Assembly (NCBI RefSeq): GCF_004571135.1
Contig: NZ_SPSB01000003.1
Span: 496,001-560,000, forward strand
Direction: 5' to 3'
From: Algoriphagus kandeliae
GTDB lineage: Bacteria; Bacteroidota; Bacteroidia; Cytophagales; Cyclobacteriaceae
DNA length: 64,000 bases
Shown: positions 1 through 9,170 of the stretch, one piece after another
Numbering within the stretch: position 1 is the first letter of the stretch
Layout: every line of letters begins with the position of its first letter
Position numbers and translations under genes: made by a program
The notes under the pieces: model-generated
Seen by the model: only the letters and a program-made list of their open reading frames with translations
The model's database searches: none
What the model was told of the DNA's origin: nothing

Positions 1-80
1 AATTCTTTTGGCATTGTTTGTTTCATCTCTTCAAGCATATCTGAAAAATGTAATACAAAATCAATTCCTGTAAGACTCAT
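1..80 (-). CDS. Partial hypothetical protein (N-terminal 26 residues only)
   Basis: A reading frame on the - strand starts with ATG at 80-78 (MSLTGIDFVLHFSDMLEEMK...) and runs off the left edge of the window. Its start codon overlaps the stop codon of the recombinase gene in an ATGA arrangement, which suggests translational coupling in one operon. The visible part is amphipathic and matches no family I recognise. The overlap is the main support; function cannot be judged from 26 residues. Confidence 0.4.
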   Translation of the reverse strand, partial: MSLTGIDFVLHFSDMLEEMKQTMPKE

Positions 81-694
81 ATTTGAATTAAATTATGTTT
101 TGAGCCAATTTTTTTAACCTTCAATACTGTACTCGTAGAAGTATTCAAAAAACTTGAAATTTCCCTTATTGAACGACCGCGATTTAATAGTTTAATTATT
201 TTTTGTGTATTCTCTTTTTCAAGAAACTTCTTTTCAGATTCATTAGTCCCAATTGGACGACCTAATTTACCTCCTCGTTGGACAAATATCATCCGTCCTG
301 TGGTTGTTCTTTCCTTTATATTTTCTAATTCTAATGCGTAAAGTCCAGCTAAAGTTGCTGTTAAAATCCCCCAAACGGGATTTTTCTTCCCTAATGGTCT
401 AGATTCAATTCCTAAATTTCTGACGATAACATTAATATTATTTTTGTCGAGCCATTCTAATGAAGAAATGGTGTCACCCAAAGATCTTCCAATTCTTGAC
501 AACTCCTCCAAAACAACAGTAGTCACCTTACCATTCTCTACAAGTTCAATCAATTTTCGAGCTTCTGGCCTATCTCTAAATTTAACAGTACCACTGACCC
601 TATCAAATAAAATAAGGTCATAGCTATCTGTATCAGCCTCAAAACGGTTTCCACTCTGTTGGATTGTCGAAACCCTATTGTATTTTACCTTCAT
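77..694 (-). CDS. Serine recombinase (resolvase/invertase family)
   Basis: Small site-specific recombinase of 205 residues. The N-terminal catalytic domain carries YNRVSTIQQ with the nucleophilic Ser near residue 9. It is followed by the family helix regions (VLEELSRIGRSLGDTI, with the conserved LSRIGRS around residues 64-70) and the ERTTTGR segment of the long E helix near residue 130. The C-terminal region from about residue 165 (RGRSIREISSFLNTSTSTVLKV) is a helix-turn-helix of the Hin/resolvase type. Length is normal for this class, so it should be intact. It would cut and rejoin DNA through a 5' phosphoserine link at two-fold symmetric sites. A 16-bp inverted repeat and a 12-bp palindrome lie directly upstream and are candidate crossover or accessory sites. 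The gene probably marks a mobile element edge; resolvase versus invertase cannot be decided from sequence. Confidence 0.9.
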   Translation of the reverse strand: MKVKYNRVSTIQQSGNRFEADTDSYDLILFDRVSGTVKFRDRPEARKLIELVENGKVTTVVLEELSRIGRSLGDTISSLEWLDKNNINVIVRNLGIESRPLGKKNPVWGILTATLAGLYALELENIKERTTTGRMIFVQRGGKLGRPIGTNESEKKFLEKENTQKIIKLLNRGRSIREISSFLNTSTSTVLKVKKIGSKHNLIQI

Positions 695-827
695 AGATGT
701 ATTGATTTAAATGTGGGAATAAAATTACAGCGAAAACCTAACTATGCCGCTTAATTGAAAGGCTAATACACTGATTTACAGCATCTATTTAATTCAAGAT
801 TAAAATCGATGCATTATTAATTGCAGC

Positions 828-839
828 GCTTTATAAAGC
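828..839. repeat. 12-bp perfect palindrome upstream of recombinase
   Basis: GCTTTATAAAGC is a perfect palindrome 134 bp upstream of the serine recombinase start. Resolvase family dimers bind short two-fold symmetric subsites, so this is a candidate subsite or operator. The size is also compatible with chance in AT-rich DNA. Confidence 0.3.
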
Positions 840-863
840 ACGCCGGACTAACGTCATTTATTG

Positions 864-938
864 AATTTAATCTGCCATAAATACGGTCGGATAAGACTAG
901 GGTTGAAATTGAAGGATTAAGGTATGGCAGATTAAATT
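864..938. repeat. 16-bp perfect inverted repeat between recombinase and orphan genes
   Basis: AATTTAATCTGCCATA at 864-879 is repeated as its exact reverse complement at 923-938, leaving a 43-bp spacer. The gene-free stretch 695-1154 also holds a GC-rich block (about 949-1012) with GGGAGGG facing CCCTCC, unlike the AT-rich surroundings. A recombinase site, an element end or a strong hairpin are all possible. The position directly upstream of a serine recombinase favours a recombination function, which is inference. Confidence 0.55.
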
Positions 939-1154
939 ATAATTTCTGCCGCGCATGGGGCCCATCAGGGAGGGCATCCCTTCTTGCCTTCGTATCCCTC
1001 CTCCCCCTTTGGCATATTTGTTAAGTAAAACTGGTCCTCGGTATTCTCAAAAAAATTTTTGCCAGTAATTCCCAATACACCAGAGATGTTGGAAAAAGTG
1101 AAAAAAAATTTCTGGCCAAATTTTCAGAAAATCGAATATGACATATTTATAGGT

Positions 1155-1301
1155 ATGAAGAAGATTGTAATAACAGAATCTCAAGAGAGAAAACTTGAAA
1201 GAAGAAATATGAATGATGAAGTCCTAAATAAAACTGCATCATCAAATCCAAATAAATTCAACCTATTTGAAATAAGAAAAAATGAGCAAAATGGTATTTG
1301 A
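1155..1301 (+). CDS. Small hypothetical protein
   Basis: A 48-residue basic/polar product (MKKIVITESQERKLERR...) if translation starts at the ATG at 1155. The frame stays open upstream to a TTG at 1059 and an ATG at 1086, but no convincing ribosome site was seen for those. The ITESQERKL sequence looks like a real amphipathic N-terminus. It overlaps the next gene by 20 bp, supporting an operon of small accessory genes next to the recombinase. No family is recognised and no function is proposed. Confidence 0.4.
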   Translation: MKKIVITESQERKLERRNMNDEVLNKTASSNPNKFNLFEIRKNEQNGI

Positions 1302-1533
1302 ATTAATATATCCTAATGAGCTCAAATCCTTAATTCCCAAAAAAAACACCCAATACGTTTTAAGCGATGATTTTCTAATTCCAATTCAGAATGTTACTCA
1401 AAATGAAAAAAGAATTGTAGAGAAATATATGGCAATATTAGGAGTCAACCAATCTGAGACAGATAAAATAATTTTATCAATTAATCCGATGGAATTATAT
1501 AATTTAATTGTATGCATTCAACGGGAAAAATAG
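1282..1533 (+). CDS. Small hypothetical protein
   Basis: An 83-residue product with no signal peptide or membrane segment; residues 30-80 look alpha-helical. An alternative ATG lies at 1291. The 20-bp overlap with the preceding small frame and the same direction as the 1589 gene suggest one transcript. I recognise no family. Coding potential rests on length and neighbours only. Confidence 0.45.
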   Translation: MSKMVFELIYPNELKSLIPKKNTQYVLSDDFLIPIQNVTQNEKRIVEKYMAILGVNQSETDKIILSINPMELYNLIVCIQREK

Positions 1534-1588
1534 AATTTAAAAAGAATTTTATCAGAATCGAATAACCTTAAATTCGGTAAAAACTCAA

Positions 1589-2227
1589 ATGAAAGTCTAC
1601 GCTGAATTCCACAAAGAGGGATATAATCAATATCGAAGGATCACCTTATTGCAATTCGGAGAAAGTTGGGATTTACTAGGTTCAGCTGTATTAAAAAACC
1701 CTGGTAGTGCCCAACCTATGGATAAAGTATCTATTGAAGATCTTAAGCTGATTAATTCTTTTTTGCCTACTTCTCAAGTGAATCCAGAAAACTGGTATAG
1801 GTTCAGAGCTGATTCAACTATGGGGTTTTTAGAAAAGATCTTCAATGGTTATTATTTGGGAAAGGAAAAAAATCTTGATGGAGTTATCCAGCTTTTCAAT
1901 TTAACTTATCTAAAGGAACCTAACCTTGACCTTGCTCATGAGAAGGCAAATGAAAGTAAGTCTCATTTACTTTTTCCAAATGTTAATGAATTGATCATGT
2001 CGTTCAAGAAAAAACCTGTATATCTTGGTTGGTTTGATACATGGAAAAAAATAAATGGAGCTGAACCAATCGCTAAAGGAATTTTTGATGCTCTGAAAAA
2101 TAGAAGTGGGAATTATTTAAATGCGGATTTCAAGGAAAATAGATTTTATCATCCGATGTACATTAATATGCATTTCAAAAACCCTCAAATCATTTCAATT
2201 CTTCGAGAATTTCAAAAATTACTTTAA
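1589..2227 (+). CDS. Hypothetical protein, 212 aa, cytosolic
   Basis: A soluble protein of 212 residues starting MKVYAEFHKEGYNQYRR. The segment GSAVLKNPGSAQP near residues 31-43 resembles the 'NPS/NPGSA' loop of DUF1643-like and uracil-DNA-glycosylase-like folds, but the resemblance is short and I would not assign it. Aromatic-rich motifs follow (PENWYRFRADSTMGFLEKIF, GYYLGKE). It lies 55 bp after the 83-residue gene and convergent to the AlbA_2 gene, so it probably ends the small + strand cluster behind the recombinase. Confidence 0.6.
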   Translation: MKVYAEFHKEGYNQYRRITLLQFGESWDLLGSAVLKNPGSAQPMDKVSIEDLKLINSFLPTSQVNPENWYRFRADSTMGFLEKIFNGYYLGKEKNLDGVIQLFNLTYLKEPNLDLAHEKANESKSHLLFPNVNELIMSFKKKPVYLGWFDTWKKINGAEPIAKGIFDALKNRSGNYLNADFKENRFYHPMYINMHFKNPQIISILREFQKLL

Positions 2228-2286
2228 AGTCCCATTATTAATTGTTTGATTTTTGATTGTAGAATTGATGGATTGAAAATTCCATT

Positions 2287-4014
2287 TCATTTTTCTTTTT
2301 CGAGTATTTGATCCAATACTCGAAAAACTTTATCCAAAGTTTTATCTTTCCTTCTATATCCTAAATAGCCGGAAGTTTGATGATCCTTTAGGACTAATGC
2401 AGAAACTAAATGAAAGTAATGGATTGGTAAGGGGCTAATTGAAACAATTGATGCATCAAACTTTGGATTAATCAATACGTTCCCCGCTAAATTCAAAGTA
2501 CCATGGACGGAGATAGCACTTACATTATGAATTTTAACCCAATCAATATCATTTGAATCCTTACTCTTAAAAACCAAAAGATCTTTTTTATCAACACAGA
2601 ATATATTTAAAATTTCTGAATCAGTATTCCAACCATTACTGTATCTGTGCCCTTTTTTCCTTAGTTTTCTTCCGCTTTTTCCTTTTGGTTTTATTTGATC
2701 ATAGGGTACAACAACATTTACGCAACCATTCCTATAGGCCATTATTAATCGTTCATTTTTTAGCGAAAACGGAATTGAAACTTCAAATACTTTTGTTTCA
2801 TCTTCAACTTGTTTTGTATCAAAAGACCAATCTCCATTTTCATAAAATGTCATCCAATACCATAATTTTTCTCCTTCAGGCTTATAATTTATAGGCGGAA
2901 GCACAGGGTTCGTTTCAGGCAACGATACAATTTCAACCTCCTCAACTTCCTCCATATTTTCAGGCCTTGAGCCAGTAAGAGCACCTCCTTCTTTAACAAT
3001 TCGTTTTCTATATCGCTCTTCTACAAACCATGCAATTTCATCTCCTTTAAGTAATTGTGTCATATTGCCTGCTCTTTGATAAAGCTTGGAGTGATTTAAA
3101 AAAATCGGTTTTAGAACTTCATTAATTTTAATTTTACAATAGGTTACCCCCTCATGAATAGGAAAAGAAATTTGGATATTAGCATTCGCTGCATTTCCTA
3201 ATTGATTTTTTACAGTCGTTCTGATTTTGTTTTCATATCCATCAATATTGGTTTGATATGAAAAAGTATCAATTTTCGAACTATTTAGATATTTAAAATC
3301 TTGATCAATGCCTACCACCATTCCAGAGTCGTTAACTCCAATCAATAATTCTCCTCCATCCTTATTCATAAAACCTGCAATAGTTTTACAAATGATTACC
3401 ATTTGGCGGTCAACATCTGGTTCAATTGAACCTGCAGGAAAAATAATTGTACTTTTGAATTCCATAGATTCCCCCTCAGAACCAATTGCTAACCCCTCAT
3501 TAATTTCTTCATTTATTGAATGGCTCTTTGTAAGGGTAGACTGAATTGGAGCTAATTTTAAAAATGCATTATTCCCTTCTTTTTCTTCTATCCCCTGAAA
3601 AATAAGAGAAAAAATGTCCGCTACTTCCCTTTCAGGCTCTCCTTGTCTTGGGTAATATCGATGAGAAAGACCAAAAGGATCATGTAATTCATAGTATTCG
3701 GATGAGGATTTTACATCCTTTCTTTTTGCAACTATCTTAAATGGATACTCAGTTCCTTCCTCCGTATAATTATGAGCTAAAACTTCTTTTCGGACCTGTG
3801 AAAGTAAAGGTAGCCCCTCCTGATTAACTCTAACAACATAGCAATTAAGAACTTTTGGTAAGTTGTAAGGCTCCCATTCTAATTGAAAATCAAAAGGTAT
3901 TACTCTGAAAGTATCCTTATATCCATCTGACAGATAAATAAATTTACGCTCATTTACCTCACGAATTTCAATTACATCAAAAGGATAAACTTGGCCTTTA
4001 ACGTATTTTCGCAT
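2287..4014 (-). CDS. AlbA_2 / Schlafen-like putative nucleic-acid-binding protein
   Basis: About 575 residues from the ATG at 4014. A frame extension to 4056 exists, but MRKYVKGQVYPFDV is the more natural start. Residues about 1-95 look like a beta-rich N-terminal domain. From about residue 180, the stretch GESMEFKSTIIFP, then IAGFMNKDGGELLIGVNDSGMVVGID, is the hallmark of the AlbA_2 domain (COG2865, Schlafen core-like), which binds nucleic acid or acts as a nuclease in some families. A C-terminal region of about 200 residues has no recognised domain. The gene is single, divergent from the phosphorothioation operon across a 428-bp gap. AlbA_2 proteins are frequent in defence islands, so a role in phage defence or its regulation is plausible but unproven. 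Confidence 0.75.
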   Translation of the reverse strand: MRKYVKGQVYPFDVIEIREVNERKFIYLSDGYKDTFRVIPFDFQLEWEPYNLPKVLNCYVVRVNQEGLPLLSQVRKEVLAHNYTEEGTEYPFKIVAKRKDVKSSSEYYELHDPFGLSHRYYPRQGEPEREVADIFSLIFQGIEEKEGNNAFLKLAPIQSTLTKSHSINEEINEGLAIGSEGESMEFKSTIIFPAGSIEPDVDRQMVIICKTIAGFMNKDGGELLIGVNDSGMVVGIDQDFKYLNSSKIDTFSYQTNIDGYENKIRTTVKNQLGNAANANIQISFPIHEGVTYCKIKINEVLKPIFLNHSKLYQRAGNMTQLLKGDEIAWFVEERYRKRIVKEGGALTGSRPENMEEVEEVEIVSLPETNPVLPPINYKPEGEKLWYWMTFYENGDWSFDTKQVEDETKVFEVSIPFSLKNERLIMAYRNGCVNVVVPYDQIKPKGKSGRKLRKKGHRYSNGWNTDSEILNIFCVDKKDLLVFKSKDSNDIDWVKIHNVSAISVHGTLNLAGNVLINPKFDASIVSISPLPIHYFHLVSALVLKDHQTSGYLGYRRKDKTLDKVFRVLDQILEKEK

Positions 4015-4347
4015 TTTAATTTCTAGGAGTTTAACGAAACATCGAAATTCTCTCAATTGAGAAAACTGATCAAATCAAAAGGAAAAATTAATCAAGATTT
4101 TTCCCATTCAACACTAAAAATATAAACTTTAAGATTAGTAATTACACAAGTTCAAAGAATTCCAAAAATCTTTTCTAAACATGATTTGCCATTTCATGTC
4201 AAATTTTAAAATGGTATAATTTTTAGTTGAAGAAAATAATTTCAATTGCTATATTTCAAAATCTTAAATAATTGAATTGGTTCTCAGCTTCATGCCGAAA
4301 CCACTTTTTTTCACCAAAAGCAATTGTTTCAAGTGTAATACAACAAC

Positions 4348-4374
4348 TTGCTTTTTATCAAGACATTACGTTTG
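4348..4374 (+). promoter_or_regulatory. Candidate promoter of the sspA operon
   Basis: Within the gene-free stretch 4015-4442, TACGTTTG at 4367-4374 fits the Bacteroidota -7 element TAnnTTTG, and a TTG at 4348-4350 could serve as the -33 element. The 16-bp spacing is shorter than the usual 19-21 bp, so the assignment is weak. It would place the start of the RNA roughly 60 bp before the TTG start codon of sspA. Nothing else definite was seen in this intergenic region. Confidence 0.35.
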
Positions 4375-4442
4375 AAATTTCTTTTCATAAGTAGAAAATT
4401 TTAAGAATTATTGGCAGAAATACCTTTTAAAGGAAAAATAAA

Positions 4443-5576
4443 TTGGAAGAAAGGATAATTTATTTCGACTATAACTCTACAACTCCAATAGACCCAAGAG
4501 TTTTGGAGAAGATGATGCCATATCTAACAAATCAATTTGCGAACGCATCATCTGCACATCATTTTGGTATTTCGACAAAAAAAGCCGTCGAGGACTCTAG
4601 AAAACAAGTTGCAGAATTAATAGGAGCAACATCAAACGAGATTGTTTTTACAAGTGGAGCCACCGAAGCAATCAATATCGCTATAAAAGGAATAGCTCAG
4701 ATTTATTCTAGTAAAGGTAATCACATAGTAACAGTATCAACAGAACATAAGGCTGTATTAGATACATGTAAATACTTAGAAACTATTGGATACGAAGTAA
4801 CATACTTGCCTGTAAAAAGCGATGGTCTATTAGACCTAGATTTAGTCAGAAATTCAATTAGGACGGATACAATTCTTGTATCCGTAATGCATGTAAATAA
4901 TGAAACTGGAGTGATTCAGCCAATTAAACAGATCTCAGATTTAGCACATGAGAAAGGTGCAATATTCATGAGTGACTGTACACAATCTGTAGGGAAAATA
5001 CCAGTTAATGTAGTTGAATTAGGCATTGATATTTTGTCTTTATCAGCACATAAAATTTATGGGCCAAAAGGAATTGGAGCTCTTTATCTAAAAAAAGGAA
5101 TCAAAAAAATTCCGAGCCAAATCCATGGAGGAGGACATGAACAAGGCTTAAGAAGTGGGACGCTAAATGTGCCTGGTATTGTTGGGTTAGGGAAAGCTTG
5201 TGAAATTGCAAAAGAAGAAATGATCCAAAATGAAAAAAAAATTAAGGAATTAAGAGACTCCTTAGAAAAAAAACTATTAACAATTAAGGGAAGTAAGGTG
5301 AATGGGAGTTTAGATTCTAGGGTTTTCAATGTGACTAACATACTCTTCCCGAATCTCAATGCCAATATCCTTATTGAAAAGCTTAAAAATATCGCAATTT
5401 CAAATGGTTCTGCTTGTTCTTCTGCAATTTATTCTCCCTCTCATGTTTTAACTTCAATGGGACTCAGAGAAGATGAGGCATATTCATCAATTAGATTTTC
5501 ACTCGGAAAACTAAACACAATTGATGATATAAATGATCTATGTAAATTTCTAAACAAAGAATTAAAAAAACTATAA
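4443..5576 (+). CDS. sspA: Cysteine desulfurase, SspA/DndA/IscS family
   Basis: PLP enzyme that takes sulfur from L-cysteine as an enzyme persulfide; here it should feed DNA phosphorothioation. Visible features are YFDYNSTTP at residues 7-15, the GATEA cofactor loop at 73-77, the PLP lysine K204 in SLSAHKIYGPKG, and the catalytic cysteine C325 in NGSACSS. At 377 residues it has the usual length. The only sensible start is TTG at 4443, because YFDYNSTTP must lie near the N-terminus. It heads an operon with helicase, GHKL ATPase and PLD genes (18-bp and 3-bp gaps, then an overlap), and faces the convergent sspB-sspC-sspD operon. A housekeeping IscS/NifS role is possible by sequence, but the location strongly favours SspA. 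Confidence 0.88.
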   Translation: MEERIIYFDYNSTTPIDPRVLEKMMPYLTNQFANASSAHHFGISTKKAVEDSRKQVAELIGATSNEIVFTSGATEAINIAIKGIAQIYSSKGNHIVTVSTEHKAVLDTCKYLETIGYEVTYLPVKSDGLLDLDLVRNSIRTDTILVSVMHVNNETGVIQPIKQISDLAHEKGAIFMSDCTQSVGKIPVNVVELGIDILSLSAHKIYGPKGIGALYLKKGIKKIPSQIHGGGHEQGLRSGTLNVPGIVGLGKACEIAKEEMIQNEKKIKELRDSLEKKLLTIKGSKVNGSLDSRVFNVTNILFPNLNANILIEKLKNIAISNGSACSSAIYSPSHVLTSMGLREDEAYSSIRFSLGKLNTIDDINDLCKFLNKELKKL

Positions 5577-5594
5577 TCTTAACATACATTTAAA

Positions 5595-7244
5595 TTGGAA
5601 GAAAAATTAATAAAAATACTTTCTAGAATAGATCTCCCTACATTACATCGAATTGCTGGAATAGTAATACTAAATGCAATTAAATCTGAAAACAAAGGTG
5701 AAGATGAAAGAGAATTATCAAAAATTCTGATATTAAAATATGGTAAACAAATTTTTAATGAGAAAATTATTCGTGAAGCAATTATAAACTCATTAACAAA
5801 TGACGAAATAAGATTATTAGGAAGCAAATGTAAACTTAAAAACAAACATAAAAGCATCTACTCTAATACAATTGACTTTTTCACGAGAGGATATAATATA
5901 GAAAAAAGTAAAATTTTTATTGATTTCTTGGAATTAAATGAAAAGTATTATTTAAGTGAAATTATTGACATTAGAAAAGAAAAGGAAGTAATAAATGCTA
6001 AATACGGAGAAGAAATTAAAATATTATCGTATTTGCATCCTTATCAAAAACGAGTTAAAGATGAAATAATGTATCGTCTTTACCAAAAAAATGAAAAATC
6101 ATTCTTTGTTCAAATGCCGACTGGAGCAGGAAAAACATTAACTGCTCTAGAATGTGTTGTCGATATATTCAGAAGACCTAACCCACTAACGGAATTTAAA
6201 ATTCCTGGAAAAAATAAATATATTGTTTGGTTAGTCGACACAAACGAATTAGCTGAACAGGCATTCCAATCATTTTATAAGTTATGGAAACTTCGGGGAG
6301 ACAGGATTATAAATTCATTTCGGTTATTTAAGGAGTTTAACCCAAATTTTACTATAGAAAACGGCGGAATTGTTTTTGCAGGATTCGATAAATTTTATTC
6401 AATCCTTAGTGATTCAAATAGCGAACATTTTAATTCTATTATTCATTTAATAAGGAATTCGGAATTATTGATTATAGATGAAGCTCATCATTCATTAGCA
6501 GAAACATATTACACTTGTATTAATTCTTTTAAACATACCCCTTATATTAAAATTCTAGGATTATCTGCAACCCCAGGATCTAATGACAAAGAAACTACCT
6601 TAAAGTTGGTTGAACTTTACTCGAATGATAAAATTTCAATTCGAGATGAAAATTGGAATCCAATAAACAACACTATTAAATATCTCCAAGAAGAAGGTTA
6701 TTTAGCAAAGCTTTCAACAAAAATTCTAGAAACAGGAGTAAATACAAATGAATCAAATGAAAACAGGGTGTTAATTGAACTTGCTTCAAATAGCGAGAGA
6801 AATGAAAAAATTATAGAACAAATTAAATTAGCAAACGACCAAAAAGAGTCGACATTAGTATTTGCTTGTTCCCTAGATCATGTATACGCCCTGCTTATTT
6901 TATGCAGAGCTAAAGGAATTCATGCAAACTATATTACCGGATCAGTTGACCAATCTGAAAGATTGCAAATAATTGAATCATTCAAAAATAGAGAATATTT
7001 CATATTAATAAATTTAGAAATTTTATCCACAGGAATTGACTTACCTAATGTAAATAAAATAATTATTACCCGCCCAATAAGTTCTCCAAACCTATTAAGC
7101 CAAATTCTTGGAAGAGCCCTAAGGGGAGAGAAAAATGGAGGTAATAAAGAAAACACAATAATAAACATTAAAGACAATCTTCTAAACTATCCAAGTGCAT
7201 CTTATTTATATGAATATTTTGAAGGTGCTTGGGAAAAAATATAA
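5595..7244 (+). CDS. SF2 DEAD/DEAH-box helicase of the phosphorothioation-linked defence module
   Basis: 549 residues, TTG start. The N-terminal 140 residues are helical and of unknown family. Helicase motifs follow in order: Walker A MPTGAGKT at 174-181, DEAH at 295-298, SAT at 324-326, and in the second RecA domain STGIDLPNV (about 478-486) and motif VI QILGRALRG at 503-511. This is a ResIII/RecG-like translocase domain set as found in restriction systems. It lies 18 bp after sspA and 3 bp before the GHKL gene, so the products should act together. It may correspond to one subunit of the described SspFGH restriction module; I cannot map it to a specific letter from sequence alone. The start context matches that of sspA over 14 nt. 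Confidence 0.85.
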   Translation: MEEKLIKILSRIDLPTLHRIAGIVILNAIKSENKGEDERELSKILILKYGKQIFNEKIIREAIINSLTNDEIRLLGSKCKLKNKHKSIYSNTIDFFTRGYNIEKSKIFIDFLELNEKYYLSEIIDIRKEKEVINAKYGEEIKILSYLHPYQKRVKDEIMYRLYQKNEKSFFVQMPTGAGKTLTALECVVDIFRRPNPLTEFKIPGKNKYIVWLVDTNELAEQAFQSFYKLWKLRGDRIINSFRLFKEFNPNFTIENGGIVFAGFDKFYSILSDSNSEHFNSIIHLIRNSELLIIDEAHHSLAETYYTCINSFKHTPYIKILGLSATPGSNDKETTLKLVELYSNDKISIRDENWNPINNTIKYLQEEGYLAKLSTKILETGVNTNESNENRVLIELASNSERNEKIIEQIKLANDQKESTLVFACSLDHVYALLILCRAKGIHANYITGSVDQSERLQIIESFKNREYFILINLEILSTGIDLPNVNKIIITRPISSPNLLSQILGRALRGEKNGGNKENTIINIKDNLLNYPSASYLYEYFEGAWEKI

Positions 7245-7247
7245 AAA

Positions 7248-9170
7248 ATGGGAACACAAATAATTACAGCAAACTTTATTGAGCGAATGCGCTCCTCTGA
7301 CTACCAAAATACTAGTTATGCTTTTGCGGAATTAATTGACAATTCTTTTGATGCAGGGGCTAAAAAGGTTGAAATAATTAGTATTGAAAAAAGAGATAAA
7401 CATGGAAAAAGATTTATTGATGAAATCCTGTTCTGTGATGATGGTTTTGGTATGGAGGATGATATTTTAAATAACTGCCTAACTTTTGCGTATGGAACTA
7501 ATAACAATTTGGTTCATACAATCAAAAATAAAAAAATTGGAAAGTTCGGAATGGGATTGCCAAACTCTTCTATAAGTCAATGTCGCTTAATTACTGTATA
7601 CTCCAAAACTGAAAATTCAAAATGGAGAAAAAAAGTGATGGATATTGATAAATTATTAAGAGAAAACTCGACAGAATTACCAACTTTTGAAGAAACAGAT
7701 TTACCCGATTATTTTGAAGAAATTAATGCAGTTTTAAACAAAAAAAGTGGAACTATTATATCATGGAAAGAGTGCGACAGACTAGATAGACAATTTTCAA
7801 GCACTCTTTACAGAAGAAGTGAAGGAATTTTAGGAAGGCTATTTCGATATTATTTAGCTAATGGAAGAAAAATTAATCTTCGGACTTTTCAATTCAGTAA
7901 TGAAGAAAACTCATATTTAAGTGAACCAAACATAGAGGTAGCTATAAATGACCCATTATTTTTAACTCCAAATTCATACATATCAAAAATTCTATGGCAG
8001 GAGTCAAAAAGAGATTTCAGTATTAGTGATGAAAATAATGATCCAGCTACTTATTATAAAAAATTTATTATTGGGTTAAATGAAAATGAAAGTATTCCAA
8101 CAAATGAAAAATTGGAAGACCATTCCTATAAAATACCTTTTGAATGGAGGGGAAAGGAATATGAATTTCGAATAAAGACAAGCTATGCTAAAATTGATAT
8201 CCAAAAGCCTGGTATTAGAGAAGGGGGTACCACAAAGATTGGAAGAATATATGGTGAAAAACAAAAAATCGGCAACATCTATTTTACTAGGCATCAAAGA
8301 GAAATTTCATGTGGTCACTATGGCTTTTACAATTTAACAGCTGAAAATCAAAGATGGTGGAGTATTGAAATAGATTTCGATGCTGATGCTGATGACCTTT
8401 TGGGTGTGAGTAACACAAAACAAGGAATAAAATTCACAAAAACCGTGGATGAGGATCCGTCCGTCCAATTTGATAAGCATACAGCAAGCCTTCAACAGGC
8501 AAGAGAACATCTTTGGTTTCTTCTCTCAAAAAAAATAATTAATGCTGTAAGAGCCGTCCAAAAAAAATTATCTAATCAGGCTCGAGAATTTGATAACAGA
8601 ATAATTCAACAAACTGATAAGCCATCTATTCCAACAGGTACAGACACAACTACAAAGGCATTCAAAAAAACTGATAGAGAGAGAAAAGGACAATTTGATG
8701 ACGAACAAAAAGCTGATTTAAAGGAAGTTTTGCTAAAGAAATATCCTGATTTACAAGAGTCAGAAATAGATTTAGCTATAGATAAATTTGACAAATCCCT
8801 TGTAAGAGGGTGTGTAATTTATTGTCCGATTGAAGGAAATCAACAATTATGGACATATTCTGATATTAGAGGCTTCCTAGTTATTTCAATAAATACCGAA
8901 CATGAGTTTTATAAGAATATCATAGCTTTATTTAGAGAAACTAGATTTGAACCAGCTCTTACCGCTATAGAGTTATTTATTTCAAGCCTTGCTTGGGAAC
9001 AAAAAGAACATTTTGATATAGACGAAAACAAAAAGAGAAATCTTGATAATTTTAGAACATATGTTGGGATCCATTTATCAAATTATTTACAGGAAAACAA
9101 TATTAAGATAAATAAAGAAATCATTAATGAATTTGAAATTTCTTTAAATGAAGAAAATGAAGATCTATAA
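7248..9170 (+). CDS. GHKL-superfamily ATPase (MORC/HSP90-like), defence module
   Basis: 640 residues. The GHKL ATP-binding (Bergerat) fold is clear at the N-terminus: N-box ELIDNSFDAGA at 28-38, DDGFGM at 64-69 and KFGMGLPN at about 99-106. The domain order resembles HATPase_c_3/MORC and MutL-type ATPases, which close around DNA upon ATP binding. Residues about 460-500 are charged and probably a linker; the C-terminal 150 residues are unassigned. It starts 3 bp after the helicase stop and overlaps the PLD gene by 23 bp, so translation is likely coupled. It is the probable ATP-driven clamp or switch of the restriction trio; this role is inferred from architecture and context. Confidence 0.82.
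   Translation: MGTQIITANFIERMRSSDYQNTSYAFAELIDNSFDAGAKKVEIISIEKRDKHGKRFIDEILFCDDGFGMEDDILNNCLTFAYGTNNNLVHTIKNKKIGKFGMGLPNSSISQCRLITVYSKTENSKWRKKVMDIDKLLRENSTELPTFEETDLPDYFEEINAVLNKKSGTIISWKECDRLDRQFSSTLYRRSEGILGRLFRYYLANGRKINLRTFQFSNEENSYLSEPNIEVAINDPLFLTPNSYISKILWQESKRDFSISDENNDPATYYKKFIIGLNENESIPTNEKLEDHSYKIPFEWRGKEYEFRIKTSYAKIDIQKPGIREGGTTKIGRIYGEKQKIGNIYFTRHQREISCGHYGFYNLTAENQRWWSIEIDFDADADDLLGVSNTKQGIKFTKTVDEDPSVQFDKHTASLQQAREHLWFLLSKKIINAVRAVQKKLSNQAREFDNRIIQQTDKPSIPTGTDTTTKAFKKTDRERKGQFDDEQKADLKEVLLKKYPDLQESEIDLAIDKFDKSLVRGCVIYCPIEGNQQLWTYSDIRGFLVISINTEHEFYKNIIALFRETRFEPALTAIELFISSLAWEQKEHFDIDENKKRNLDNFRTYVGIHLSNYLQENNIKINKEIINEFEISLNEENEDL

Noticed and set aside
1059..1154. TTG-started extension of the first small orphan gene
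   Set aside because: The extra residues have a strained composition and no ribosome site; the ATG at 1155 gives a better start.
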